The notes beneath the pieces were generated by a model. The model was not told the DNA's origin. It ran no database searches and saw only the letters and a list, made by a program, of their open reading frames with translations. A program made the position numbers and the translations under genes. Below, piece after piece: positions 44,504 through 51,487 of a stretch of 64,000 nt of DNA. Origin of the DNA: an uncultured Phocaeicola sp. (GTDB taxonomy: Bacteria > Bacteroidota > Bacteroidia > Bacteroidales > Bacteroidaceae); contig CAPAOL010000004.1 of the NCBI GenBank assembly GCA_948579315.1, forward strand, positions 46,157-110,156, given 5' to 3'. Within the stretch, counting starts at the first letter, position 1. Each line of letters starts with the position of its first letter.

Positions 44504-45689
44504 ATCCGTTTTTTCTCCTACATATAGCCAGCAACACGGTGGAGATTACTCCAGACAGCAGACTGCAAGCCATTGCAAAGATAATGCTTCCTATTAAATA
44601 TTGCTCTAAAACTGATTTGACATTTTCAAGAGAAAGGTCTCCGAGATGCAAATCGGGAGGATTACCCAGTACCATGCAGCCTGTCCGGTAACTGCCGTAC
44701 AGCAATAGGGGAATCATGGGTGGAATACTGATATTGGCGGCGACAAGGGCAATCACTTTATTCAGTCTGAACAGATGCGCAAGAAAGAGGGTGATCAGCA
44801 TCTGATAACCCCATAACGGAACGATACCCATAAAAATCCCCAGCATGATGGCGAGTACAATCTTCAGGTTGGATTCCCGTGTATTCAGCACATGGTCGGT
44901 GAAGAATCGCTTGCAGTTGCTCCATGACAGTTTGCGGAGCAGGTTACGGGGAACAATCCAAAGGCAGGTAATCAGCACCAGCACCGTGTTCAGCACACTG
45001 ATACGGGTAAAATCCCGGAACGGCCGGAAATGGGATACCCGTTCTGCTTGCGGGGGATAATACACGTGGATGGGAATGTTCTTCACCGCTACATCTCCCC
45101 ATGCGGCAAAGACGATGGCTTCCAACTCAAATTCGTATTTGGCGGTGTACCAGCAGCTTTGCACATTCATTTTGCGCAGAGGGTAAAGGCGGTATCCCGA
45201 TTGTGTATCTTCCAGTTTCAGCCCGGTTTCCAGTCTGAACCAGAAATTAGAGAATTTATTGGCAAAGGTATTCTTGCCCGGCATATTGTCGGAGGCTAAG
45301 TTTCGGGCGCCTACCAGCAGCGTGTCGGGCTCTTTTTCAATGGCTTCGATAAAACAGGGAATATCGGAAGCGAAATGCTGTCCGTCCGAATCGATGGTGA
45401 TGGCATAGCGGAAACCTTCTTTTTTTGCTTGGGAAAGACCGTGCTTTAAAGCGGTTCCTTTTCCTTTATTGACAGGATGGGTAATGGTGCGGATAGCCGG
45501 ATATTGTTCCAGAATGTTGGCCGTATCATCCGTAGAGCCGTCATTGACGACAATGATATCGTCTGCATACCTGCATACCTCCTCAATGACTGCCGCCAGT
45601 GTCTTCCCGTTGTTGTAGGTGGGAATAACGACGACAATCTCCAGTTCCTTTAGTTTCTTCCGCCAAACCGATGTTGTGTTTGTACTCAT
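44496..45689 (-). CDS. GT2 glycosyltransferase with C-terminal DUF2062 membrane domain
   Basis: The 397-residue protein starts with a family 2 glycosyltransferase domain similar to dolichol-phosphate mannosyltransferases: VVVIPTYNNGKTL, IIVVNDGSTDDT and the metal-binding ITIDSDGQH. After a membrane segment (LNTVLVLITCLWIVPRNLL) comes a DUF2062 domain with helices such as LAIMLGIFMGIVPLWGYQML. The same fusion occurs in many aryl polyene clusters, and it may glycosylate a lipid carrier of the pigment. Its stop overlaps the next start as ATGACTAA. A promoter element at 45771 suggests it begins a sub-operon. Confidence 0.88.
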   Translation of the reverse strand: MSTNTTSVWRKKLKELEIVVVIPTYNNGKTLAAVIEEVCRYADDIIVVNDGSTDDTANILEQYPAIRTITHPVNKGKGTALKHGLSQAKKEGFRYAITIDSDGQHFASDIPCFIEAIEKEPDTLLVGARNLASDNMPGKNTFANKFSNFWFRLETGLKLEDTQSGYRLYPLRKMNVQSCWYTAKYEFELEAIVFAAWGDVAVKNIPIHVYYPPQAERVSHFRPFRDFTRISVLNTVLVLITCLWIVPRNLLRKLSWSNCKRFFTDHVLNTRESNLKIVLAIMLGIFMGIVPLWGYQMLITLFLAHLFRLNKVIALVAANISIPPMIPLLLYGSYRTGCMVLGNPPDLHLGDLSLENVKSVLEQYLIGSIIFAMACSLLSGVISTVLLAICRRKNGYD

Positions 45690-45770
45690 CTTGTTTTTCA
45701 GTCAAACTATTCAGATACGTTTGGGATGAATGTTTTCGTACCTGAACTTATGTGGTTTCTAATGGGTGAC

Positions 45771-45778
45771 AAAGATAG
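45771..45778 (-). promoter_or_regulatory. -7 promoter element before the glycosyltransferase sub-operon
   Basis: On the minus strand this is TATCTTTG, an exact match, 82 bp before the ATG at 45689. The plus-strand context CAAAGATAGTATATTTT with AATGGG just before it recurs before the LolA gene at 49029-49046, so the two sub-operons may share control. Confidence 0.55.
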
Positions 45779-45810
45779 TATATTTTCGGATGCGGGCATT
45801 CTGGCGTTAA

Positions 45811-46995
45811 TTATTTATTTGGAGATGCATTTTTAATTTTAAAGCAGGTAAACACCAACTTGTTCTCGTCGAATTGCGGATTTTCCAGATTGTTCTCGGA
45901 TATATACAGTCCTTCCCTTCCCACAAAACTCTTTTTATAGAAATATTTCTTTCCGGGGAATTTTGTTTCTCCGATGATTTCAAAATCCGCGTTCAGTACA
46001 ATGACGGAGAACTCCTTTCCTTTGGGTTCGTCATAGGGGCTTTCGTTGGAAGCCAGTTTGTAAGGCATTTCAGCAAAACGGTAGTACACATTGCGGTATT
46101 TGTCATACATGATATGCCAATATCTAGGATTTTCATTGAGTTTTATAATAGCATTAATGCCTTCCATAGAATTACCCAGTTTGGGCTTCATGCTTTTCAG
46201 ATATCTGCTTTTGGCGTTATACCATCGGATATGTTTCAAGTCATCTGTAACCATCAGGCTGTCATATCCGAAAAATCCACAGACCAAACGGCTCTCTTTG
46301 TAGTTGTAATCATAACTAAAACCGTATCCTCCTGCGATATTGTCATATTCCTCTTTAAAGATGGGTGGATAGAAAATAGGAATCCATTTAACTTCTCCTG
46401 TTCTCAGATCCTGTGAGGCGAACATATGGGTTCTAGGCCAGTCTTCCTTTTTCATATCGGGTTTTAAAATTTCTTGGCGTAGAAATATGCATGAGTCTTT
46501 GATAAAAGCAGGTGCATTGTAGTAACTGCCAAAAGACAAGGGTGTAAATCTGCCTTCAGGAGTTTGGAAATTATAGTTTCGTATTATTTCCCCTTGAGAG
46601 TTTATGGAACTGAGCCGACTGATATTATTCTGTGCAACTAATATATATTGAGAATCGGGGGAAGGTCTACTGCCGAATACAGCTGGTAGCCCGTTGGGAC
46701 CTGTCTTGTGAAGAGGTATCCGTTTGGCTATCTGTTGATTCTCTATATCAAAAATGACAATGTCATATAATGATTTTTGTGTATTCTCAAAGTGAAGGTA
46801 TTCTTTCCCGTTTTCTTCGAATTGGAACATGGATTTGCTTAAGTAATAGGTCTGTTCGTCTAAAGGGAAAGCCAGCTGTTTTTCTGCTACCAGTTCTACT
46901 TCGTTCTGTTTGCCAGCTTCGTTTTTTGGGGAGGACTGGCAAGATACGAGGATAAATATAGAAAAGAGTGATATAAAAAGGAGTGTTCGATTCAT
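45811..46995 (-). CDS. DUF4221-like beta-propeller lipoprotein
   Basis: The 394-residue protein has a lipoprotein signal peptide with lipobox ILVSC (Cys19). The mature part is likely a beta propeller: short repeats such as YDIVIFDIENQQIAKRIPLH and PDSQYILVAQNNISRLSSIN are typical of the DUF4221/BF3164-like lipoproteins of Bacteroides. These often stand beside genes for small NVEALA-type exported peptides, and one is present here at 47068. The DNA is visibly more A+T rich than the flanking pigment genes, which suggests that the pair was inserted into the cluster. Function is unknown. Confidence 0.75.
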   Translation of the reverse strand: MNRTLLFISLFSIFILVSCQSSPKNEAGKQNEVELVAEKQLAFPLDEQTYYLSKSMFQFEENGKEYLHFENTQKSLYDIVIFDIENQQIAKRIPLHKTGPNGLPAVFGSRPSPDSQYILVAQNNISRLSSINSQGEIIRNYNFQTPEGRFTPLSFGSYYNAPAFIKDSCIFLRQEILKPDMKKEDWPRTHMFASQDLRTGEVKWIPIFYPPIFKEEYDNIAGGYGFSYDYNYKESRLVCGFFGYDSLMVTDDLKHIRWYNAKSRYLKSMKPKLGNSMEGINAIIKLNENPRYWHIMYDKYRNVYYRFAEMPYKLASNESPYDEPKGKEFSVIVLNADFEIIGETKFPGKKYFYKKSFVGREGLYISENNLENPQFDENKLVFTCFKIKNASPNK

Positions 46996-47021
46996 AATAT
47001 TTTCGGTTTTATGATGTATGT

Positions 47022-47059
47022 AATTTATGTGACCGGATTTCTAACCGGCCACATAAATT
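47022..47059 (-). terminator. Strong hairpin between the small-peptide gene and the lipoprotein gene
   Basis: Arms at 47022-47036 and 47045-47059 pair over 15 bp with one G-U pair on the minus-strand RNA and an 8-base loop. It begins 8 bases after the small-peptide stop codon. It could act as partial terminator or mRNA stabiliser, so that the peptide is made in excess over the downstream lipoprotein. Confidence 0.65.
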
Positions 47060-47067
47060 GTTGGTTG

Positions 47068-47352
47068 TTAATTGGTAGGAGCACCATGATTCCCACCTTC
47101 TCCTGAACCTTCACCGGGGGCACCTACCTCTACTCCGGTGCCGCATTTACCATCTTCACTGATACACACAGTGCCTGTAGCAGCCATTTTGCAATTTTCC
47201 CATTCAGCTTCGAAAGCACAGTACTTTGGACCCCCTCGTGGCATTTGCACGGCAGGTGCTCCAAACACTACTTCCTCATTAGAAGAGTGGAGGTTCAAGC
47301 TTATTGCAAATGTTGCAATAACAGCCATAATCATTGTGAATTTTGTTTTCAT
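47068..47352 (-). CDS. Small exported four-cysteine peptide, NVEALA-like
   Basis: The 94-residue protein starts at the ATG at 47352 (MKTKFTMIMAVIATFAISLN); an ATG 9 bp earlier is possible. After the signal helix comes EEVVFGAPA, in the place where NVEALA peptides have their name-giving motif. A region with four Cys residues follows (KYCAFEAEWENCKM and TVCISEDGKCGTG), then a Gly-rich tail (APGEGSGEGGNHGAP). The Cys pattern suggests two disulfides. NVEALA peptides are uncharacterised. Its downstream neighbour, a DUF4221-like lipoprotein, is the usual partner type. The family assignment is tentative. Confidence 0.65.
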   Translation of the reverse strand: MKTKFTMIMAVIATFAISLNLHSSNEEVVFGAPAVQMPRGGPKYCAFEAEWENCKMAATGTVCISEDGKCGTGVEVGAPGEGSGEGGNHGAPTN

Positions 47353-47460
47353 AGGTGTCATATTTATAATTGTCTGAATATAAGATGTTTAATGGGTGTT
47401 GACAACTATAAATGGACTTATTGTTCTTGCTATTATGGATATTTAACAGAAGGACTTGCT

Positions 47461-47841
47461 TCATTGATACTTACTTGCCATCAGTACCGCTTTCAACTTG
47501 ATAAATTCTTTTCCATTACAAATGCCTTCTGCCTGCAACTTGAAAAGATGCTCTTCCGTTTTTTCTAATCGGATAAACAGCTGTAGTAGCGGAGTTTCCA
47601 GCGGGTTGATGGCAGACAGGAATTTGGAAGAAGCAATCTGTACATACTGCAAAGGTTGGTTGGCGATCTGTTCGGCACTTTCTTTTATTATCTGTAAGGT
47701 ACAGACGCCCGGAACCACCGGCTGTCCGGGGAAATGACCTTGATAGAGCACATGGCCGGGATTCAGCTCTATCTCTATTGCCTGTTTTCCGTCTTCTCTT
47801 TCCTTTATATGAATGATTTTATAAAAGTTCTCCAGCAGCAT
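47461..47841 (-). CDS. Hotdog 3-hydroxyacyl-ACP dehydratase subunit with His but no Glu (ApeI-like role)
   Basis: This 126-residue FabZ-like hotdog protein should take part in the dehydration step of polyene synthesis. It has the FabZ motif YQGHFPGQPVVPGVCTLQ with catalytic His36. The residue 14 places later, Glu68 in E. coli FabZ, is Gln50 here, so the homodimer would lack the acidic partner of the catalytic pair. The other dehydratase of the cluster (56012) has the Glu but lacks the His. It begins one base before the end of the preceding lipoprotein gene region, in the same operon as the LolA-like gene. Confidence 0.85.
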   Translation of the reverse strand: MLLENFYKIIHIKEREDGKQAIEIELNPGHVLYQGHFPGQPVVPGVCTLQIIKESAEQIANQPLQYVQIASSKFLSAINPLETPLLQLFIRLEKTEEHLFKLQAEGICNGKEFIKLKAVLMASKYQ

Positions 47842-47842
47842 T

Positions 47843-48385
47843 TCAAGGGTTGTTTATGTTCAGTTTGTCCAATTGGATTCTTAACCGTATCAGCGGATGC
47901 TTGATTTGTACTTTCTCCGCCTGTCCGTTTACAAAGCCGGACAAGGTGAATACCGTCTTTCCAAATCCTTTGCCACTGATTCTTTGCTCAAAAGTACTAC
48001 TTTTCTTTTTAATACGTGCTTTTTCACTCTTTAGAAATAGATTTTTGAAATCAGTTTCCAGTATTTTCAGCATCTTTTTCTTCCTCATCGGTTCAATGCA
48101 ACTGTTTACTATGAAGGTGTCGCAGTGCAGGGAGAAGTCAAAAAGGCTGAGGCCAAAGTAAGTGGATCCCAGGATACGGATTTCGTTATCAGGCATTTGG
48201 CGGACAATGAGCATTCCGCTGAAATGATGTTTCATGAAATCCAGTTGCAAGTTGTACTTTTGCGACTGTGCTTCTGCCTGCAGGATGGGAGGCAGTGCCG
48301 TAGCTTCCCCTGTCACCCGGTGTGAGCAGGAGAGCAGGATAAACAGCAACAGCAGCCAGCTAGCGTATCGTAAACTTTGCCTCAT
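47843..48385 (-). CDS. Small lipoprotein of the aryl polyene cluster
   Basis: The 180-residue protein has a lipoprotein signal peptide with lipobox ILLSC (Cys20). The mature part has alternating beta character (MLIVRQMPDNEIRILGSTYF then GLSLFDFSLHCDTFIVNSCI), resembling the DUF3261-type lipoproteins found with LolA-like genes in aryl polyene clusters. A LolB-like receiving role for the pigment or its lipid at the outer membrane is a reasonable inference. It overlaps the LolA-like gene by 26 bp, so the two are probably co-translated. Confidence 0.72.
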   Translation of the reverse strand: MRQSLRYASWLLLLFILLSCSHRVTGEATALPPILQAEAQSQKYNLQLDFMKHHFSGMLIVRQMPDNEIRILGSTYFGLSLFDFSLHCDTFIVNSCIEPMRKKKMLKILETDFKNLFLKSEKARIKKKSSTFEQRISGKGFGKTVFTLSGFVNGQAEKVQIKHPLIRLRIQLDKLNINNP

Positions 48386-48986
48386 CTTTCAAAGAATTGA
48401 ATTTCTTGTCCGAGAATTCGTATTCGGTATAGTTGGTTGCGGTTTCCGATAAACGTAGTTTGTGGACAGACATGTCTTTTTTGTCTAAATAAATTTGAAT
48501 CTGGTTGATATATGCCTGTATCGCTTTGCTGACGGGCTTGATTTGAATGAGATAGTAATGGGCGTCTTCAAAATATTCCAAAGCATAGCCGGGCGACATG
48601 TTGGACAGGTCGCCCACCATGCAGGCGGTAAGCATATCCTGCATTTGGTTCATCATCTTATTGGAGTGAAGGTCCATGATGCTTTTCTTTCCGTCCGATA
48701 CTATTTTCAGTTGGTTGTTGTTGATCACGATAAGGTAGTTCATGGGCTGTGCGTAGTCCATGCATATCTTATTGCTCTTTTTATAATAGAACTTTCCTTT
48801 CGAGGTTATTTTCTCATCGAATACATCCAGATATTTTATCTGAGTGAAATTACTTTCGATGGACTCTATATTTTTAGCCTCTTGCAGCAGACGGGCTTCA
48901 AAATCTTTCAGATCAGTAAGTTTCTTCATCTGTTGGGCTTGCATCGGCAGGACTGTACAGAACATCAAGAGCAAAAGTATTTTCAT
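48360..48986 (-). CDS. LolA-like periplasmic carrier protein
   Basis: The 208-residue protein has a signal peptide (MKILLLLMFCTVLPMQAQ) and the LolA-type half-barrel. SIESNFTQIKYLDVFDEKIT, SKGKFYYKKSNKICMDYAQP and YLIVINNNQLKIVSDGKKSI follow the LolA pattern of an outer-membrane lipoprotein carrier. In an aryl polyene cluster such a protein probably carries the lipid-linked pigment across the periplasm instead of lipoproteins. The ATG at 48986 is chosen because the one at 48995 adds only MTY before the signal peptide. It heads a three-gene sub-operon with the lipoprotein and a dehydratase. Confidence 0.87.
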   Translation of the reverse strand: MKILLLLMFCTVLPMQAQQMKKLTDLKDFEARLLQEAKNIESIESNFTQIKYLDVFDEKITSKGKFYYKKSNKICMDYAQPMNYLIVINNNQLKIVSDGKKSIMDLHSNKMMNQMQDMLTACMVGDLSNMSPGYALEYFEDAHYYLIQIKPVSKAIQAYINQIQIYLDKKDMSVHKLRLSETATNYTEYEFSDKKFNSLKDEAKFTIR

Positions 48987-49028
48987 GTAGGTCATACTTT
49001 ATAGAGGTTTATCCGTTTGTAATGGGAA

Positions 49029-49037
49029 GCAAAGATA
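49029..49037 (-). promoter_or_regulatory. -7 promoter element before the LolA sub-operon
   Basis: On the minus strand this is TATCTTTGC, an exact match, 42 bp before the ATG at 48986. The surrounding plus-strand sequence CAAAGATAGTATATTTT is identical to that before the glycosyltransferase gene (45771-45787), and both are preceded by AATGGG. Confidence 0.55.
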
Positions 49038-49334
49038 GTATATTTTGAGAAACCATTCATACCTTTATCGCTTATTTACGATTTTTACCTGTTTCTACAA
49101 TCGTTCACATGGGCAATTATAATGAATAAAAAAGTTATATTTCTGCGTTGCAATATTTTTTTGTTTTATCACGGCATGTTATTGTTAATCAATAATTTAT
49201 AGTGACGAATCCTCCTGTATCCCCCTCGAAACGGTTTATCCGTTTTCCCTGTCGGAGTCAGTTTGGCAGAAAGCGTCATTATGCAGGATGAAGGTCTGTT
49301 GGAATTCTTGTAAGGAGAACGGTAGGATATGATT

Positions 49335-49414
49335 TTCACTTAGGTGAAGATGGGTTTTCACCTGTGTGAAGAGCTGTTGTCACCAGTGTGAAACCACCGT
49401 TTCAAACTGGTGAA
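49335..49414. repeat. Four tandem TTCAC-N4-GTGAA palindromes at 22-bp spacing
   Basis: Units begin at 49335, 49357, 49379 and 49401: TTCACTTAGGTGAA, TTCACCTGTGTGAA, GTCACCAGTGTGAA and TTCAAACTGGTGAA. The first two are perfect 5-bp inverted repeats and the other two have one mismatch. The interval is exactly 22 bp each time, about two helical turns, so all sites face the same side of DNA. The 8-bp spacers between units are not conserved. This suggests an array of binding sites for a dimeric protein; it is too short and too divergent for a CRISPR. Confidence 0.8.
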
Positions 49415-49738
49415 GCAACAGTATATATCGGAAGTTTACACACTGACATCCTATTAAGTTGAACGAAAGTACAGCATATCCTGTCAGATTTAATCTGATA
49501 TCTGCGCTTCTCTTGCAAATAACGGGTGAATGTTCCACTCCATCGCTTACATACCGGTTTGGGGGTATTACAGACTTTTTTACACGGCAAGTTGTTGGTA
49601 ATGAGTGGAATGAAGTGGCGGAAGAATTTTATGTTTTACGTAAGACGAAGTTATCTTTTTATCGGTTTGATCATGAAGGGTGAACCAGGTCTCGTTTCTG
49701 GAACTTGGTGATGTTGCTGTTGAAAATATAGAAGAAAT

Positions 49739-50431
49739 TTATTTTGTCATGTCCTTTATCAGCCTATCTAACGCTACTACCGTATACCCCTCTTTTTCTA
49801 TAAAGTCCAGAACTTGTACCAGCAGCCTGTCACTATCGGGCATCCGGTCATGTAGCAGAAGGATGGAGCCCGGAACGAGCCGTTTCTTGATGTGTTTGAT
49901 AATTTTTTCAGGAGTGGGTTGCTGAGTGTCCAGTGTGCGGATGTTCCAACCAATGGGGATGTATCCCAGCCTGCGCACTGCTTTAGCCAGGGTAGGATTG
50001 GTCACTCCGAAAGGCGGCCGGAACCATCGGACCGGTTGGCCGGTCACTTTTTCCAATTCTTGCTGGCAGGTAATTAAATCATGGCACATCCGTTTGAAGG
50101 TATAGAGAGGAAAATAGCCGGAATGGGAGAAGGAATGATTCCCGATACGATGTCCTTCTTTGATGATTTGCCGGAGCAGTTCTTCATTGCCTTTTATCTT
50201 GTTTCCGATGCAAAAAAAGCAGGCCGGTATGTGTTTTTCTCTTAACACTTTCAGCACTTTGGGGGTCTGTATCGGATCGGGCCCGTCATCAAAAGTGATG
50301 GCTATGATTTTCTCTTCGGTTTTCTTGCAACAGAAGACACGCATGTAAATACAGGCACGGATGCTGTAAGAAGCGTAAAAGAAATAGGCCATGACGCTTA
50401 CTATGATGACTACAGAAACTAGGATGTGCAT
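49739..50431 (-). CDS. Polysaccharide deacetylase (NodB) family protein
   Basis: The 230-residue protein has an N-terminal membrane anchor (VSVVIIVSVMAYFFYASYSI) and a NodB domain. Motif 1 is ITFDDGPDP (Asp48, Asp49), motif 2 GNHSFSH (His99, His103), motif 3 WFRPPFGVTNP, and motif 4 SILLLHD; all metal and catalytic residues are present. It should remove N-acetyl or another acyl group at the outer face of the inner membrane. Its 5' end lies within the first copy of a 74-bp direct repeat. Before the KilA-N insertion it overlapped the chain-length-factor gene by 13 bp. Its role in pigment assembly is unknown. Confidence 0.88.
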   Translation of the reverse strand: MHILVSVVIIVSVMAYFFYASYSIRACIYMRVFCCKKTEEKIIAITFDDGPDPIQTPKVLKVLREKHIPACFFCIGNKIKGNEELLRQIIKEGHRIGNHSFSHSGYFPLYTFKRMCHDLITCQQELEKVTGQPVRWFRPPFGVTNPTLAKAVRRLGYIPIGWNIRTLDTQQPTPEKIIKHIKKRLVPGSILLLHDRMPDSDRLLVQVLDFIEKEGYTVVALDRLIKDMTK

Positions 50432-50456
50432 TGCTTGATTAAGATGATTGAGTGAT
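50383..50456. repeat. 74-bp direct repeat, copy 1
   Basis: This copy contains the first 16 codons of the deacetylase gene and, upstream of its ATG, a remnant of the ketosynthase 3' end (codons for HSIILIKQCTS). It matches copy 2 (51414-51487) at 73 of 74 positions; the difference is T at 50432 against C at 51463. Weaker similarity continues past the end: after a 4-bp gap, ACTTTAATA here matches ACCTTGATA there at 7 of 9 positions. Confidence 0.95.
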
Positions 50457-50481
50457 ACTTTAATAAATGATCTTGTAGAGA

Positions 50482-51336
50482 TTATTCTAATTGTTTGTCA
50501 TTATCTGTCAGTATTCTGAACTTTTTTTCGGTATCAATCGTATTCAAGTGTGCTAATTGCTCTTTGGCCATCTGCCGAAGATGAGTAAACCTTTTAGACT
50601 TGTCCACCTTACGCTTGATTAACTCTGCATTGAAGGATTCCATATTCGATAATACGACTAATTCATTTATGCTTGCTACATCTCTGATATTGATATTCTT
50701 ATCTGCGTATTGTGGATTTGCTTCACGCCATTGTCTTGCGGTACATCCCCATAATGCGAGATTTAACAAATCAGCTTCATCGGCATAAACAAGTTTTTGA
50801 TTGAAATCTTCTACTTTAGGTATAATAAAGTCTTTGATTGCATCCGTATGTATGGAATAATTTACTTTACTAAGTATTCTTTTTACGTTCCATTCACTTA
50901 ATAAAGGGTGTGATTCTGCTTCTTTAAGTCTTTGGTATTCTTTGATGAGATATAGTTTAAATTCAGGGCTGAGCCAAGTCCCGAATTCAAAAGCTATGTC
51001 TTTATGGGCAAAAGTTCCCCCATATCGCCCGGGCTTGGATATAATCCCTATTGCTTTAGTTTTTTCTATCCATTGTTTGGGGGTTAGGGTGAAACTGTTT
51101 GTTCCACTCTCCATTTTAAAAGCATCGAATTCGATGCCTTTAAAATTTGGATTATTTAGTTTTTCCCATAACCCTAGAAAATCAATCGTACTACGTAGAC
51201 GCATCCAGTTTTGTATAATGTAGTTAGTACGTTCTCTGTCTTTGAAATGTGCCATGTCTGTCAGGCAGATATAATCATTATTATCAGGTCTTACAGATAT
51301 GGATATATCAATATTCGTAACAGTTATTTTCTTCAT
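50482..51336 (-). CDS. KilA-N domain protein within an insertion
   Basis: The 284-residue protein (start ATG at 51336, MKKITVTNIDISISVR) has the KilA-N domain at about residues 15-130: DNNDYICLTDMAHFKDRERT, NYIIQNWMRLRSTIDFLGLW and HKDIAFEFGTWLSPEFKLYL. KilA-N is a DNA-binding fold known from phages and large DNA viruses. The C-terminal half (GCTARQWREANPQYADKNIN) is conserved in stand-alone bacterial members but has no known activity. The gene fills almost all of the insert, on the same strand as the cluster, so cluster transcription can read through it. An earlier ATG at 51378 is less likely. Confidence 0.88.
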   Translation of the reverse strand: MKKITVTNIDISISVRPDNNDYICLTDMAHFKDRERTNYIIQNWMRLRSTIDFLGLWEKLNNPNFKGIEFDAFKMESGTNSFTLTPKQWIEKTKAIGIISKPGRYGGTFAHKDIAFEFGTWLSPEFKLYLIKEYQRLKEAESHPLLSEWNVKRILSKVNYSIHTDAIKDFIIPKVEDFNQKLVYADEADLLNLALWGCTARQWREANPQYADKNINIRDVASINELVVLSNMESFNAELIKRKVDKSKRFTHLRQMAKEQLAHLNTIDTEKKFRILTDNDKQLE

Positions 51337-51413
51337 TATTTCTACTACTTTTATTTTATGAGGGATAAAGTTAAGCATTATTCCTGTTTTCAGTATCTTA
51401 AAAGCATCTTTTT

Positions 51414-51487
51414 AATAGGCCATGACGCTTACTATGATGACTACAGAAACTAGGATGTGCATCGCTTGATTAAGATGATTGAGTGAT
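51414..51487. repeat. 74-bp direct repeat, copy 2
   Basis: This copy contains the true 3' end of the chain-length-factor gene (HSIILIKRCTS, stop at 51450) and a remnant deacetylase start: an ATG at 51462 followed by 15 codons and then TAA. It lies 1,031 bp from copy 1. The one difference changes the ketosynthase codon from Gln in copy 1 to Arg here. Confidence 0.95.

Larger units (their letters stand above)
48987..49738. other. 0.75-kb non-coding gap inside the aryl polyene cluster
   Basis: No credible gene is present; the two ORFs over 60 codons here have no recognisable features. The gap holds the promoter element of the LolA sub-operon (49029-49037), an A+T-rich stretch, and the four-fold 22-bp palindrome array (49335-49414). 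The remainder shows nothing I can name. It separates the deacetylase gene from the LolA gene in an otherwise compact cluster. Confidence 0.6.
50457..51487. mobile_element. KilA-N gene insertion of about 1,031 bp bounded by a 74-bp direct repeat
   Basis: The unit consists of a KilA-N gene, short flanks and one copy of the repeat. Removing 1,031 bp restores a single repeat copy and joins the ketosynthase and deacetylase genes with a 13-bp overlap, as in the rest of this compact operon. The insert is visibly more A+T rich than its neighbours. No transposase, terminal inverted repeats or integrase gene are seen, so the mechanism is unknown and the element is inferred from the repeat structure. 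Confidence 0.75.

Noticed and set aside
49335..49414. CRISPR array
   Set aside because: Repeats are 14 bp and diverge, spacers are 8 bp, and there are no cas genes.
49459..49683. A 74-codon plus-strand ORF in the non-coding gap
   Set aside because: No family resemblance, promoter or ribosome site; it runs against the cluster direction. It might be a gene remnant but nothing supports that.
50482..51336. Prophage remnant around the KilA-N gene
   Set aside because: No integrase, structural or lysis genes are present; the insert holds a single gene.
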